NCBI RefSeq assembly: GCF_002419965.1
Contig: NZ_DIHC01000057.1
Span: forward strand, 87,850 to 151,849
Origin: Pseudomonas sp. UBA5706
GTDB taxonomy: Bacteria > Pseudomonadota > Gammaproteobacteria > Pseudomonadales > Pseudomonadaceae
Direction: 5' to 3'
DNA length: 64,000 nt
Below are positions 17,318 through 27,209 of the stretch, piece by piece. The stretch's first letter is position 1; each line of letters begins with the position of its first letter. The translations under genes and the position numbers were made by a program. The notes under the pieces were generated by a model. That model ran no database searches, had not been told where the DNA came from, and worked only from the letters and a program-made list of their open reading frames with translations.

Positions 17318-17995
17318 ATGCGCGTCCTGATTATCGAAGACGAAGAGAAAACCGCTGACTACCTGCACCGTGGTCTGACCGAACAGGGCTACACCACGGA
17401 CGTTGCGCGCGATGGCATTGAAGGTCTGCACATGGCGCTGGAGAGTGAGTATGCGGTGATCATTCTCGACGTCATGCTGCCGGGCCTGGACGGCTATGGC
17501 GTGCTGCGTGCCTTGCGCGCCCGCAAGCAGACACCGGTGATCATGCTCACGGCCCGGGAAAACGTTGATGACCGCATCCGCGGCCTGCGCGAAGGCGCGG
17601 ACGACTACCTGGGCAAACCATTTTCCTTCCTTGAGTTGGTCGCGCGCTTGCAGGCGCTTACCCGTCGCAGTGGCGGACATGAGCCGGTGCAGATCAGCAT
17701 CGCCGACCTGTGGATCGACCTGATCAGCCGTAAGGCCACGCGCTCGGGTTCGCGCCTTGACCTGACCGCCAAGGAGTTCTCGCTGCTCAGCGTGCTGGCC
17801 CGCCGTCAGGGGGAAATTCTTTCCAAGACGTCGATTGCAGAGATGGTCTGGGATATCAATTTCGACAGTGACGCGAACGTGGTCGAAGTGGCGATCAAGC
17901 GCCTGCGCGCCAAGCTCGACGGGCCTTTCGAGCAAAAACTGCTGCACACCATTCGCGGCATGGGCTACGTGCTGGAGAGCCGTCGTGGCGAGTAA
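17318..17995 (+). CDS. OmpR/PhoB-family response regulator (CopR/CzcR-like)
   Basis: The 225-residue regulator has a receiver domain (1-115; MRVLIIEDEEK, phospho-acceptor in VIILDVMLPGLDGY, Lys in DDYLGKPFSFLEL) and a winged-helix DNA-binding domain (about 130-222, ending LHTIRGMGYVLE). The sequence type is that of the heavy-metal regulators CopR/CzcR/IrlR, although the associated pump is of the drug-export type. It probably controls its own operon. Its last 11 bases overlap the sensor gene. Confidence 0.94.
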   Translation: MRVLIIEDEEKTADYLHRGLTEQGYTTDVARDGIEGLHMALESEYAVIILDVMLPGLDGYGVLRALRARKQTPVIMLTARENVDDRIRGLREGADDYLGKPFSFLELVARLQALTRRSGGHEPVQISIADLWIDLISRKATRSGSRLDLTAKEFSLLSVLARRQGEILSKTSIAEMVWDINFDSDANVVEVAIKRLRAKLDGPFEQKLLHTIRGMGYVLESRRGE

Positions 17996-19358
17996 CTCCA
18001 TCGCCCTGCGCCTGAGCGGCATGTTCGCGCTGGTAGCATTGCTTGTGTTCCTGCTGATCGGCTGGGCTTTGTACCTGCAGGTGGACAAGGGCTTGGGCCT
18101 GTTGCCAGCCGCCGAAGTCGACGCGCGTTACAGCGTGCTGGAATCGGCGGTACAGCGCTACGGCAATCCCGAGCATTGGGCGAAGATCACCGCCAAGCTC
18201 AAACTGCTCAGTGAGGAAGACAAGCGTCTGCACTTCTGGGTCGTCAGTGATAACCCCGCCTATGAGTTCGGCAATCCCGACGCACAGATCCGCGCGTTCG
18301 CCAACGGCCCGCCGGGCATGCGCGATCTGAAGCTGCGCGGTCACGAATATCCGCTCAAGGTGCTGGTCAGTCAGTTCCCGGCCAAGGATCAGCGTCCTCC
18401 CTTGCGCTTTCTGACCGCCATCGACACCGAAACCTTCTGGCAGACGCAGCACTCGCTGTTGATCGCCTTGATCAGCCTGGCCGCCATCGGTATCGCCCTG
18501 GCGTCGGCCTTGGGTTACTGGGTGGCGCGGATCGGCCTCAAACCTCTGCTGGACCTGTCCCTGGAAGCGCGCAAGCTGGCGCCGCCGCGGTTGTCCGGGC
18601 GCCTGCGCTTGTCATCGTTGCCGCCTGAACTGGATCAGTTCGTAACCTCGTTCAACTCCACGCTCGAACGCGTCGAGCAAGCGTATTCGCGGCTGGAGTC
18701 GTTCAACGCCGACGTTGCCCATGAACTGCGCTCGCCGCTGACCAACCTGATCGGCCAGACCCAGGTGGCACTGACACGGGGGCGTTCGGCCGAACATTAC
18801 TTCGAGGTGCTGCAATCGAATCTGGAAGAACTGGAGCGGCTGCGCTCGATCATCAATGACATGTTGTTTCTGGCCAGCGCCGATCAGGGCAGCAAGGCCA
18901 CCGAGCTGACGGAGTCGTCACTGGCCGAGGAAGTCGCCACTACCCTCGATTATCTGGACTTCATTCTGGAAGACGCGCAGGTGCTGGTTCAGGTGCGCGG
19001 CGATGCCAGTGCGCCCATCGAAAAAGCTCATCTGCGACGCGCACTGATCAATCTGCTGCACAACGCGGTACAGCACACCACGCCCGGAGAAGTCATCCAT
19101 GTGGATATCGCAGAAGAGGAGGATCACGTGAGTATCGGCGTGGCCAACCCCGGCGCGCAGATTTCCGGTGAGCACTTGCCCAAGTTGTTCGAGCGCTTTT
19201 ACCGGGTCGACGCCTCACGCAGCAACAGCGGCGCCAATCATGGCCTGGGGCTGGCGATCGTTAAAGCGATCGCACTGATGCACGGCGGCACGGTATTCGT
19301 GCGCAGTGAAGACGGTGTGAATACGTTCGGGATGAATTTGCCGGGGGTGAGCGACTAG
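17985..19358 (+). CDS. Sensor histidine kinase (CusS/CopS-like)
   Basis: The 457-residue kinase starts at a GTG (17985) overlapping the regulator stop; this start gives the expected short cytoplasmic leader and first membrane helix (MFALVALLVFLLIGWALYL). A periplasmic sensor region (about 40-150) and second helix precede the HAMP segment. The phospho-acceptor His lies in FNADVAHELRSPLTNLIG, and the ATPase N and G boxes are LINLLHNAVQHT and NHGLGLAIVKAI. The signal sensed is unknown; kinases of this type often respond to metal ions. Confidence 0.93.
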   Translation: MASNSIALRLSGMFALVALLVFLLIGWALYLQVDKGLGLLPAAEVDARYSVLESAVQRYGNPEHWAKITAKLKLLSEEDKRLHFWVVSDNPAYEFGNPDAQIRAFANGPPGMRDLKLRGHEYPLKVLVSQFPAKDQRPPLRFLTAIDTETFWQTQHSLLIALISLAAIGIALASALGYWVARIGLKPLLDLSLEARKLAPPRLSGRLRLSSLPPELDQFVTSFNSTLERVEQAYSRLESFNADVAHELRSPLTNLIGQTQVALTRGRSAEHYFEVLQSNLEELERLRSIINDMLFLASADQGSKATELTESSLAEEVATTLDYLDFILEDAQVLVQVRGDASAPIEKAHLRRALINLLHNAVQHTTPGEVIHVDIAEEEDHVSIGVANPGAQISGEHLPKLFERFYRVDASRSNSGANHGLGLAIVKAIALMHGGTVFVRSEDGVNTFGMNLPGVSD

Positions 19359-19461
19359 CCGCGCGCAGCTGCTGCAAGGCTTCAGCCGCTCGCATAGGTC
19401 TGGGGCGGGCCAGGACGATCACCAAAGCAACCCACGGGCTATCGTGCATCGATGCTGTCGT

Positions 19462-19704
19462 AAAGGCAGTGATGGTTCCGCACGCTCGGCGTGGGAACGC
19501 AGCCTTCAACGCTACGCGCCGCCTTGAGTGGACGCAGAGCGTCCAATGCGGTGTTACCACGCGGAGCGTGGGAAAAATCATGAAAGGCAGTGATGGTTCC
19601 GCACGCTCGGCGTGGGAACGCAGCCTTCAACGCTGCGCGCCGCCGTGAGTGGACGCAGAGCGTCCAATGCGGTGTTGCCACGCGGAGCGTGGGAACAATC
19701 ATCA
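19462..19704. repeat. Two tandem copies of a 121-bp hairpin-rich repeat
   Basis: Two nearly identical units (19462-19582 and 19583-19704) fill most of this 414-base gap between the sensor kinase and phnA. Each contains the palindrome GGACGCAGAGCGTCC (19530-19544 and 19651-19665), a CCACGCGGAGCGTGG dyad and the element CGCACGCTCGGCGTGGGAA. A partial third piece (GGCGGAGCGTTGGGAACAAT) follows to about 19740. A diverged relative occurs at 24748-25031. These are noncoding Pseudomonas repeats. Confidence 0.85.
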
Positions 19705-19772
19705 TGCTGTCGTAAAGGCGGAGCGTTGGGAACAATCATTCGTGGGCAAGCGCGCTCCTGCAAATGCGTGCT

Positions 19773-20111
19773 TCAACCCTTTTTCACGAACTCCGATTTC
19801 AACTTCATCGCTCCAATGCCGTCAATCTTGCAGTCGATGTCGTGGTCTCCGTCCACCAAACGGATGTTCTTGACCTTGGTGCCGACCTTGACCACCAGCG
19901 AAGAGCCCTTGACCTTCAGGTCCTTGATGACGGTCACGGTGTCGCCGTCCTGAAGGGTGTTGCCGACGGCATCCTTGATGATTTTCACGTCATCGGCGGT
20001 TTCGGCCACGCCGTCAGCGGACCACTCGTGGGCGCATTCCGGGCAGACCAGCTGGGTGCCGTCTTCGTACGTGTATTCGGAATTGCATTTTGGGCACGGC
20101 GGTAAGCTCAC
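19773..20111 (-). CDS. phnA: PhnA/YjdM family zinc-ribbon protein
   Basis: The 112-residue protein has an N-terminal zinc ribbon (CPKCNSEYTYEDGTQLVCPEC, two CxxC pairs) and a C-terminal beta domain (VGNTLQDGDTVTVIKDLKVK). The family name comes from the E. coli phosphonate region, but its role is not established and no phosphonate genes are nearby. The start is a GTG at 20111, giving the usual SLPPCPKC beginning; the ATG further upstream would add residues with no counterpart in the family. Confidence 0.9.
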   Translation of the reverse strand: MSLPPCPKCNSEYTYEDGTQLVCPECAHEWSADGVAETADDVKIIKDAVGNTLQDGDTVTVIKDLKVKGSSLVVKVGTKVKNIRLVDGDHDIDCKIDGIGAMKLKSEFVKKG

Positions 20112-20268
20112 GGCGGATCTCGCATCAGGAAGAAATAGGCGCAAGATTATAAGGGTTTTTAGGGGCCGGCGGGCAATGCGGATGAATTGGCCGGAAACCC
20201 TGAGTGTTTTGGCAGTCATAAAATGTATGCGCTGTCGCTGCCGGCGCCGATGATGCGGGAGGCTCCAA

Positions 20269-20697
20269 ATGAACGATCAATACGACCTGCAACGTTTTCT
20301 CGATGCGCAACAACCTGTCTACGAAACCGCCCTGTCGGAGCTGCGCAATGGCCGCAAGCGCAGTCACTGGATGTGGTTCGTCTTTCCCCAATTGAAGGGG
20401 CTCGGTCACAGCGAAATGGCGCAGCGTTATGGCATTTCAGGACGCGAAGAGGCGCTGGCGTATTTGCAACACCCTTGTCTGGGCGCGCGGCTGGAAAGTT
20501 GCAGCGGCGCTCTGCTGCAATGGCGGCAGCGCAGCGCTACCGAGATCATGGGATCGCCGGACGACCTGAAGCTGCGTTCGAGCATGACGTTGTTTGCCAG
20601 CGTCGCGCCGCAGCATCCGCTGTTTCAAGAGGTGATTGAAGCGTTCTTTGGCGGCAAGCCGGACAGCGCGACAGTGTCCAGGCTCGGCCAGCGTTAA
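20269..20697 (+). CDS. DUF1810 family protein
   Basis: The 142-residue product matches the DUF1810 pattern: YDLQRFLDAQQPVYETAL near the start, then GRKRSHWMWFVFPQLKGLG and YGISGREEALAYLQHPCLG. The family is widespread, helical and of unknown biochemical function. GGGAGG lies before the ATG at 20269. It is divergent from phnA and converges on the ZIP transporter gene, with a REP doublet between. Confidence 0.9.
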   Translation: MNDQYDLQRFLDAQQPVYETALSELRNGRKRSHWMWFVFPQLKGLGHSEMAQRYGISGREEALAYLQHPCLGARLESCSGALLQWRQRSATEIMGSPDDLKLRSSMTLFASVAPQHPLFQEVIEAFFGGKPDSATVSRLGQR

Positions 20698-20760
20698 AAA
20701 CGTCCGGCAACTGCTGGAACCTCTCCGACCGCTCCGTGCGCTTACGTAGCAAATACAGTG

Positions 20761-20853
20761 CCTGTAGAAGTGAATTCATTCCCGATTGGCCAGTACAGCC
20801 GATAACCTCGGCCCGCTTAACCGCCGCTTCGCGAATGAATTCGCTCTCACAGG
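20761..20853. repeat. REP doublet (REPIN-like) between convergent genes
   Basis: CCTGTAGAAGTGAATTCATTC at the left and the inverted GAATGAATTCGCTCTCACAGG at the right frame a 93-base palindromic element, with the inner arms GAATTCATTC (20772-20781) and GAATGAATTC (20833-20842). This is the typical paired REP arrangement of Pseudomonas genomes and may help stop transcription from both sides. Confidence 0.8.
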
Positions 20854-20863
20854 TCATCCAAAC

Positions 20864-21751
20864 TCACGCCAATGCCGTGTCCATCACCATCATCAGGCAA
20901 AAACCAATCAGCAGCCCGAGGCTGGCGATCTTGTCGTGCCCGTTGCGGCGCGATTCGGGGATGATTTCGTGGGTGACCACCAGCAGCATCGCCCCGGCTG
21001 CCAATGCAAGGCCGATCGGCAACAGCCAAGCGGCGACCTCCACCAGCCAGGCACAGAGCACGGCAAAGACTGGCTCGACCAAACCCGAAGCAGCGCCGAT
21101 CAGAAAGGCATTGAGCCGCGACATACCGGCCGCAGCGAGCACCAGGGCAATAACCAGGCCCTCAGGCACGTCCTGCAACACGATGCCCATCGCCAGGCTG
21201 TCGGCATGGGCCAGACCGCCTCCCGCTGACACGCCAACAGCCATGCCTTCGGGAATGTTGTGGGCAATGATGGCAATGACGAACAGCCAGATATTGGGGG
21301 GGATCGTCGGTTTTTCCGCCACGTCGGCCAGCTGCGGACCTTGAGAAACCAGCGTATCGACAGCGAATAGCCCGACAGCCCCGCACAGAATGCCAAAGCT
21401 GACCAGCGCGCCAGCGCCCCACTGCGTGAAGCCCAGGCTTTGAGCGGCATTTAGCCCCGGCACGATCAAGGAAAACGCGGTCGCGGCGAGCATGATCCCG
21501 GCGCCAAAGCCCAGCAAGCCATCGGACACCGCCACCGGCATCCCGCGAATCACCAGCACCGGCACCGCGCCCAAGGCAGTTCCCAGCGCGCAGATGGCAC
21601 CGCCCTCCAGCGCGGGCAACATCCGAGGCTCAAGACTCAAACACGAGAGCCCTTGGGCAATCAGTAACCCTGTACCGGCCAGTAACAGAACCGAACCCAC
21701 GGCCAAACGCAACAACCGTCCACTGCTGATGGTGAGAAACGCCGAGCGCAT
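20864..21751 (-). CDS. ZIP-family divalent metal transporter
   Basis: The 295-residue inner-membrane protein has about eight helices and the ZIP signature motifs: AHNIPEGMAVGVSAG in helix IV and VLQDVPEGLVIAL in helix V. A further HEIIPES motif lies near the C-terminus. It is likely to import zinc or another divalent metal, although the direction cannot be proved from sequence. It lies 29 bases after sodA on the same strand, so read-through from the iron-regulated sodA operon is possible. Confidence 0.92.
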   Translation of the reverse strand: MRSAFLTISSGRLLRLAVGSVLLLAGTGLLIAQGLSCLSLEPRMLPALEGGAICALGTALGAVPVLVIRGMPVAVSDGLLGFGAGIMLAATAFSLIVPGLNAAQSLGFTQWGAGALVSFGILCGAVGLFAVDTLVSQGPQLADVAEKPTIPPNIWLFVIAIIAHNIPEGMAVGVSAGGGLAHADSLAMGIVLQDVPEGLVIALVLAAAGMSRLNAFLIGAASGLVEPVFAVLCAWLVEVAAWLLPIGLALAAGAMLLVVTHEIIPESRRNGHDKIASLGLLIGFCLMMVMDTALA

Positions 21752-21780
21752 AAACCGCCTTACTTGTTGTTATGAGTAGG

Positions 21781-22392
21781 TCAACCAATAGCCGACAGAT
21801 AGCGCCTGGCGACTTCGTCCCAATTCACGACGTTGTAAAACGCGGCGATGTATTCGGGGCGGCGGTTCTGGTAGCGCAGGTAATAAGCATGTTCCCAGAC
21901 GTCTAGACCAAGAATTGGCGTGTTGCCATTCATCAGCGGGCTGTCCTGGTTGCCGCTGCTTTCAACCACCAGTTTTTTCTCAGAAGTAACGCTAAGCCAG
22001 GCCCAACCACTGCCGAAACGCGTCAGCGCGGCTTTGGTAAACGCCTCCTTGAACGCCTCGATACCGCCCAGTTGTGCATCGATGGCCTTGGCCAGCTCGC
22101 CTGTTGGCAGACCTGCGCCCTTAGGGCTCATGACCTCCCAGAACAGCGAGTGGTTGGCATGACCGCCGCCTTGGTTGATGACCGCCGGGCGCAGCTTTTC
22201 CGGCAACTGACCGACGTTGGCGACCAGCTTTTCGATCGGCCACTCAGCGTACTCAGTGCCTTCGACGGCAGCGTTGAGGTTGTTGATGTAGGTCTGGTGG
22301 TGCTTGGTGTAGTGGATTTCCATGGTCTGCGCATCAATGTGCGGCTCAAGGGCATCGTAGGCGTATGGCAAGGCGGGCAAGGTATATGGCAT
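21781..22392 (-). CDS. sodA: Superoxide dismutase, Mn type
   Basis: The 203-residue cytoplasmic enzyme dismutates superoxide. Metal ligands are visible in MEIHYTKHHQ, ANHSLFWEVMSP and LDVWEHAYYL (Asp and His). The start MPYTLPALPY at 22392 is the family start; the frame runs 40 codons further upstream through the neighbouring gene. It follows orfX by one base and is the last gene of the fagA-fumC-orfX-sodA cluster, which in P. aeruginosa is induced by iron starvation. The context favours the manganese-using form. Confidence 0.96.
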   Translation of the reverse strand: MPYTLPALPYAYDALEPHIDAQTMEIHYTKHHQTYINNLNAAVEGTEYAEWPIEKLVANVGQLPEKLRPAVINQGGGHANHSLFWEVMSPKGAGLPTGELAKAIDAQLGGIEAFKEAFTKAALTRFGSGWAWLSVTSEKKLVVESSGNQDSPLMNGNTPILGLDVWEHAYYLRYQNRRPEYIAAFYNVVNWDEVARRYLSAIG

Positions 22393-22393
22393 G

Positions 22394-22855
22394 TCAATGG
22401 ACTCCAAAGGACAAGGTGCCGGCGGCAGCGGCGTTGCGCTGTAGCGCCGAGCGTGAGTGTTCGCTGCTGCTGTTGAGCAGGCGCAGGGTGCTTGGGTATT
22501 CACCGTGTTCACTGATGAAGCCCAACAGTTCGCTGTAGGTTTTGTTGCTGTGACGAAACGCGGCCTGACGCAACGCAGGCGTCAGGCGCAAACTCTGGAT
22601 CACTTGCAGCAGCCGTTGATGCGCCGAACACAGGTATTCGGCGCTCTCCTGCGGCTGATTCAGGCTCAGGTGCAAATCCGCGAGGTTGTGATGGGAGATC
22701 ACGAATGCCGCTACCGCCTCGTCAGGGTCGTGCCAGCGCTCCAAAAGCACCTGAGCCAGCGCCAACGCTTGGAGATAAAGCTTGCGAGCGTCGACCAGAT
22801 CGCCACGGTTGAAACAGCTGTTGCCTTCCAGGATGGTGGTTTTCCAATGCTCCAT
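22394..22855 (-). CDS. Conserved protein OrfX of the fumC-sodA operon
   Basis: The 153-residue protein is helical and resembles a tetratricopeptide-type fold (FNRGDLVDARKLYLQALALA and AAFVISHHNLADLHLSLNQP are typical helix pairs). In P. aeruginosa the equivalent gene sits between fumC and sodA and is called orfX; its function is not known. It starts 44 bases after fumC and ends one base before sodA, so all are expressed together. A role in binding a partner protein under iron limitation is plausible but unproven. Confidence 0.88.
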   Translation of the reverse strand: MEHWKTTILEGNSCFNRGDLVDARKLYLQALALAQVLLERWHDPDEAVAAFVISHHNLADLHLSLNQPQESAEYLCSAHQRLLQVIQSLRLTPALRQAAFRHSNKTYSELLGFISEHGEYPSTLRLLNSSSEHSRSALQRNAAAAGTLSFGVH

Positions 22856-22899
22856 GGCGCGCCCTCCACAGGCGGTAACGGGGACAGAAACGACGTCGG

Positions 22900-24268
<1,369 letters not shown>

Positions 24269-24276
<8 letters not shown>

Positions 24277-24664
24277 CGGTAGATCCTTGCATCAGTTCAG
24301 CGAGAGAAATCGAGGGCTGCAACACACAGGTCGCCAGCTGATGGGAGAACGCCTGCCAGCGCTGGCGTTGCGCCGGGGATTGCGCGAGGGTTTGCAGATC
24401 GCGCAAAGGGCGCCAGGTCTGATCCAGGCACAAGCAACGCCAGTGCCAGGGCAATGCGGTGTCGCGGGCAGTATCGATCAGCAGGCGAAAGGTGCTTTCG
24501 GCGATCAACACCTGCGGGGTGGCGGTAAAACGGGCGAGGTAACGGCCTTCGGCCAGGTAATGCTCGATGACTCGCGGCTCGTCGGGGTCCAGGGCACAGC
24601 GAATCCGCAGACTCAGCGCACGCCAGTTTTCCAGATAAGGCGACTCGTGCAGGACAGTACCCAT
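24269..24664 (-). CDS. fagA: Fur-associated protein FagA
   Basis: The 131-residue protein is the first gene of the iron-starvation operon fagA-fumC-orfX-sodA, as in P. aeruginosa. It has no signal peptide, membrane segment or recognised domain; Trp- and Arg-rich stretches (HWRCLCLDQTWRPLRDLQ) stand out. Its function is unknown. A Fur box lies about 20-35 bases upstream of the start. The name rests on position and gene order rather than on a known activity. Confidence 0.85.
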
Positions 24665-24681
24665 AACTTCAGGCTCGTTTA

Positions 24682-24700
24682 GCGAATGATAGTCATTATT
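24682..24700 (-). promoter_or_regulatory. Fur box upstream of fagA
   Basis: GCGAATGATAGTCATTATT matches the 19-base Fur consensus at about 15 of 19 positions and is nearly palindromic. It lies just before the fagA start (24664), where bound Fur would block the promoter in iron-replete cells. Confidence 0.85.
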
Positions 24701-24747
24701 AAATGAGTTTAAGAATCAAAACAACCCCGACGAATGGCGGACTGATC

Positions 24748-25031
24748 TCAGCCTTGGCGAAAGCGGTCGATCGTCCGCACGCTCTGCCTGGGGATGCAGC
24801 TGAAATGCCAGGCACCTGCTTGCGATGGACGCAGAGCGTCCAGAGAGGTGTTACCACGCACAGCGTGGGAACAATCATCAATGGAGGTAGGGCCTCAGCG
24901 CTGGCGGAAGCTGTTGATCATTTCGCCCGCTCTGCGTGGGATTGTAGAAACGCCAGGCACCAACTTGCGATGGACGCAGAGCGTCCGGGGAGCTGTTACC
25001 ACGCGCAGCGTGGGAACAATCAATGAGTGGG
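24748..25031. repeat. Two diverged copies of the GGACGCAGAGCGTCC repeat family
   Basis: Two units of about 145 bp (from 24748 and from 24895) occupy most of the 533-base gap between fagA and pmbA. Each has the palindrome GGACGCAGAGCGTCC (24827-24841; 24972-24986) followed by GTTACCACGC.CAGCGTGGGAACAATC. They are related to the 121-bp repeats at 19462-19704. Nothing coding is seen here. Confidence 0.8.
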
Positions 25032-25049
25032 AACAATCCAGTCCTCGGT

Positions 25050-25135
25050 GGGAGCGTCCGGAGGCTACGACGGTGGCGAATGTGCTTTATCTGACACTCC
25101 GCCTTCGCCACCGTCGTAACCTGCGCAAGCTCCCA
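25050..25135. repeat. Long inverted repeat downstream of pmbA
   Basis: GCTACGACGGTGGCGA (25064-25079) is the near-perfect inverse of TCGCCACCGTCGTAAC (25105-25120; 15 of 16 bases pair), with a 25-base loop and outer GGGAGC/GCTCCC arms. It could fold into a large hairpin. It may end pmbA transcription or be a REP-type mobile repeat. Confidence 0.75.
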
Positions 25136-25197
25136 CGAGCGTTTAGGATGGGCCGGTTAATGCGCAAAAAAAGGGAGTGCATTGATGGTAGGGAAAC

Positions 25198-26544
25198 TCA
25201 GCTGCCCGCCACCATCATCTTCTCGATCAACACCGAACCGGTGCGAATGTTACTGCGCAGTTCCAGATCACTGCCAACGGCGACGATCTGCTTGAACATG
25301 TCGCGCATGTTGCCAGCAATGGTCACTTCCTGAACGGGGAACTGGATCTCGCCGTTTTCCACCCAGAACCCCGCCGCACCGCGTGAATAATCGCCGGTCA
25401 CCATATTCAGCCCGCTGCCCATCAGTTCAGTGACTAGCAGGCCACGCCCCATTTGGCGGATCAGCGCCGCCTGATCTTCGGTGCCATGGGAGACGAACAG
25501 GTTATGCACGCCGCCCGCGTTCGCCGTGCTCGGCAGGCCCAGCTTGCGTCCCGAGTAAGTGCTGAGGATGTAAGACACCAGTTCGCCGTTTTCAACGAAG
25601 GGCTTGGCGTAGGTCGCCAAGCCATCACCGTCGAACGCCGAGCTGCCCATGGCACGCATCAGATGCGGGCGCTCATCGATGGTCATCCATTCTGGAAACA
25701 GACGCTGACCGATGGCACCTTCCAGAAACGAAGACTTGCGGTACAGGTTGCCGCCGGAAATCGCACCCAGGAAGCTGCCGAACAGACCGCCCGCCAGTTC
25801 AGCCGAAAACAGCACCGGGACCTCGCAGGTCGGCACCGGACGGGCACCCAGTCGGCTTGCCGCGCGCTCGGCGGCTTTCTGACCAATCAACCGGCCGTCC
25901 ATCAGCAGTTCGCCCTGGCGGCTGACGTCGTACCAGTAATCGCGCTGCATCTGGCCGTCTTGCTCGGCGATCATCACGCAACTCAGGCTGTGACGGGTCG
26001 AAGCGTAGCCGCCGATGAAGCCGTGACTGTTGCCATACACGCGGCAGCCTTGATGCACGTTCAACGTGGTGCCATCGGCGTTCTTGATCCGGCTGTCAGC
26101 ATCGAACGCTGCCGCTTCACAGGTCAGCGCGCGCTCGATCGCTTCTTCCGGGGTGATACTCCAAGGGTGGAAGAGGTCAAAGTCCGGTTGTTCCTTGGCC
26201 ATCAACGCGGCGTCGGCAAGACCTGAACTCTCGTCTTCGGAGGTGTGTTTGGCGATGGCCAGCGCAGCGGCGACGGTTTCACGAATCGCGTCAGGACCGC
26301 TGGCCGAGGTGCTGGCAGAGCCTTTGCGCTGGCCAACATACAAGGTGATGCCGAAACCCTGATCGCGATTGAACTCGACCGTTTCCACTTCACGCTGGCG
26401 AACCGAGGTCGACAGCCCCTGATCCACCGATACGGCGACTTCGCAGGCCGTCGCGCCCTGACGCCTGGCTTCGGCGACGATTTGCTCAACCTGCTGTTGC
26501 AGTGCTGGCAAGGCCTGCGGGCCGACGCTTTCTGATGCACTCAT
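25198..26544 (-). CDS. pmbA: Metalloprotease subunit PmbA (TldE)
   Basis: The 448-residue protein is the partner of TldD in the TldD/TldE heterodimeric protease, which degrades unfolded peptides and matures some modified peptides. Typical stretches are REVETVEFNRDQGFGITLYV and GLNMVTGDYSRGAAGFWVENGEI. As expected for TldE it lacks the HExxxH zinc motif carried by TldD. It is divergent from darP, and tldD is encoded nearby at 27210-28649. Confidence 0.96.
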   Translation of the reverse strand: MSASESVGPQALPALQQQVEQIVAEARRQGATACEVAVSVDQGLSTSVRQREVETVEFNRDQGFGITLYVGQRKGSASTSASGPDAIRETVAAALAIAKHTSEDESSGLADAALMAKEQPDFDLFHPWSITPEEAIERALTCEAAAFDADSRIKNADGTTLNVHQGCRVYGNSHGFIGGYASTRHSLSCVMIAEQDGQMQRDYWYDVSRQGELLMDGRLIGQKAAERAASRLGARPVPTCEVPVLFSAELAGGLFGSFLGAISGGNLYRKSSFLEGAIGQRLFPEWMTIDERPHLMRAMGSSAFDGDGLATYAKPFVENGELVSYILSTYSGRKLGLPSTANAGGVHNLFVSHGTEDQAALIRQMGRGLLVTELMGSGLNMVTGDYSRGAAGFWVENGEIQFPVQEVTIAGNMRDMFKQIVAVGSDLELRSNIRTGSVLIEKMMVAGS

Positions 26545-26637
26545 GACTTACTCCATCAAATTCCGATTTCGGCAGCCGGGCCGGACAAGTGGCCCCTGAC
26601 TGGTTATCATGGCGGCGTTTATTTGCGGACTGCCCCC

Positions 26638-27159
26638 ATGGTTGATTCTTACGACGACTCCTTCGACGGAGAGAAAAGCAAAACCCAGATCAAAAAAGAG
26701 CTGCACGCTCTGGTGGATCTGGGCGAACGCTTGACGACATTCAAGCCCGATGTGCTGGCCAAGCTGCCGCTGACCGACGAATTGCGTCGGGCACTGGCCG
26801 ATGCTCCAAAGCACACCGCGCACATCGCGCGCAAACGCCACATCTCGTTCATCGGCCGGCTGATGCGCGATCAAAACCTGGACGAGATCCTGGTCCTGCT
26901 CGATCAGCTCGACGCCTCCACGCGCCAGTACAACGAGCGCTTTCACAATCTGGAGCGCTGGCGCGATCGTCTGGTAACCGGTACTGACGAGGTGCTTGAA
27001 CAGTTCGTCGTCGAATACCCGGAAGCCGACCGTCAGCACCTGCGCTCGCTGATCCGTCACGCCCAGCATGAGGCCAGGCAGAACAAGGCCCCAACCGCGA
27101 CCCGAAAAATCTTCAAATACATCCGCGAACTGGACGAAACCAAGCGCGGACTGCGTTAA
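26638..27159 (+). CDS. darP: Ribosome-associated protein DarP (YjgA, DUF615)
   Basis: The 173-residue basic helical protein matches the YjgA/DUF615 family, a factor of late 50S ribosomal subunit assembly. Marked regions are KSKTQIKKELHALVDLGERL, KHTAHIARKRHISFIGRLMR and ATRKIFKYIRELDE. The ATG at 26638 gives the usual MVDSYDDSF start; a TTG five codons earlier is less likely. It is divergent from pmbA and convergent with tldD, an arrangement common in Pseudomonas. Confidence 0.94.
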   Translation: MVDSYDDSFDGEKSKTQIKKELHALVDLGERLTTFKPDVLAKLPLTDELRRALADAPKHTAHIARKRHISFIGRLMRDQNLDEILVLLDQLDASTRQYNERFHNLERWRDRLVTGTDEVLEQFVVEYPEADRQHLRSLIRHAQHEARQNKAPTATRKIFKYIRELDETKRGLR

Positions 27160-27166
27160 AGCTGCT

Positions 27167-27191
27167 GCGCCGGGTGACGTTCACCCGGCGC
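27167..27191. terminator. Palindrome between convergent darP and tldD
   Basis: GCGCCGGGTGA and its exact inverse TCACCCGGCGC are separated by three bases, giving an 11-bp perfect stem. It lies 8 bases past darP and 19 before the tldD stop. There is no T tract, so its terminator role is likely but not classical. Confidence 0.65.
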
Positions 27192-27209
27192 CAGCCCATC
27201 ACTACCCGA

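Noticed and set aside
15080..18088. Two long minus-strand frames (436 and 411 codons) opposite the RND pump and its regulator
   Set aside because: They are antisense shadows, rich in His/Gln/Arg, without motifs or start signals.
24703..25333. Open frames of 107 and 179 codons in the fagA-pmbA gap
   Set aside because: They run through the GGACGCAGAGCGTCC repeats and into antisense pmbA, so they are repeat by-products.
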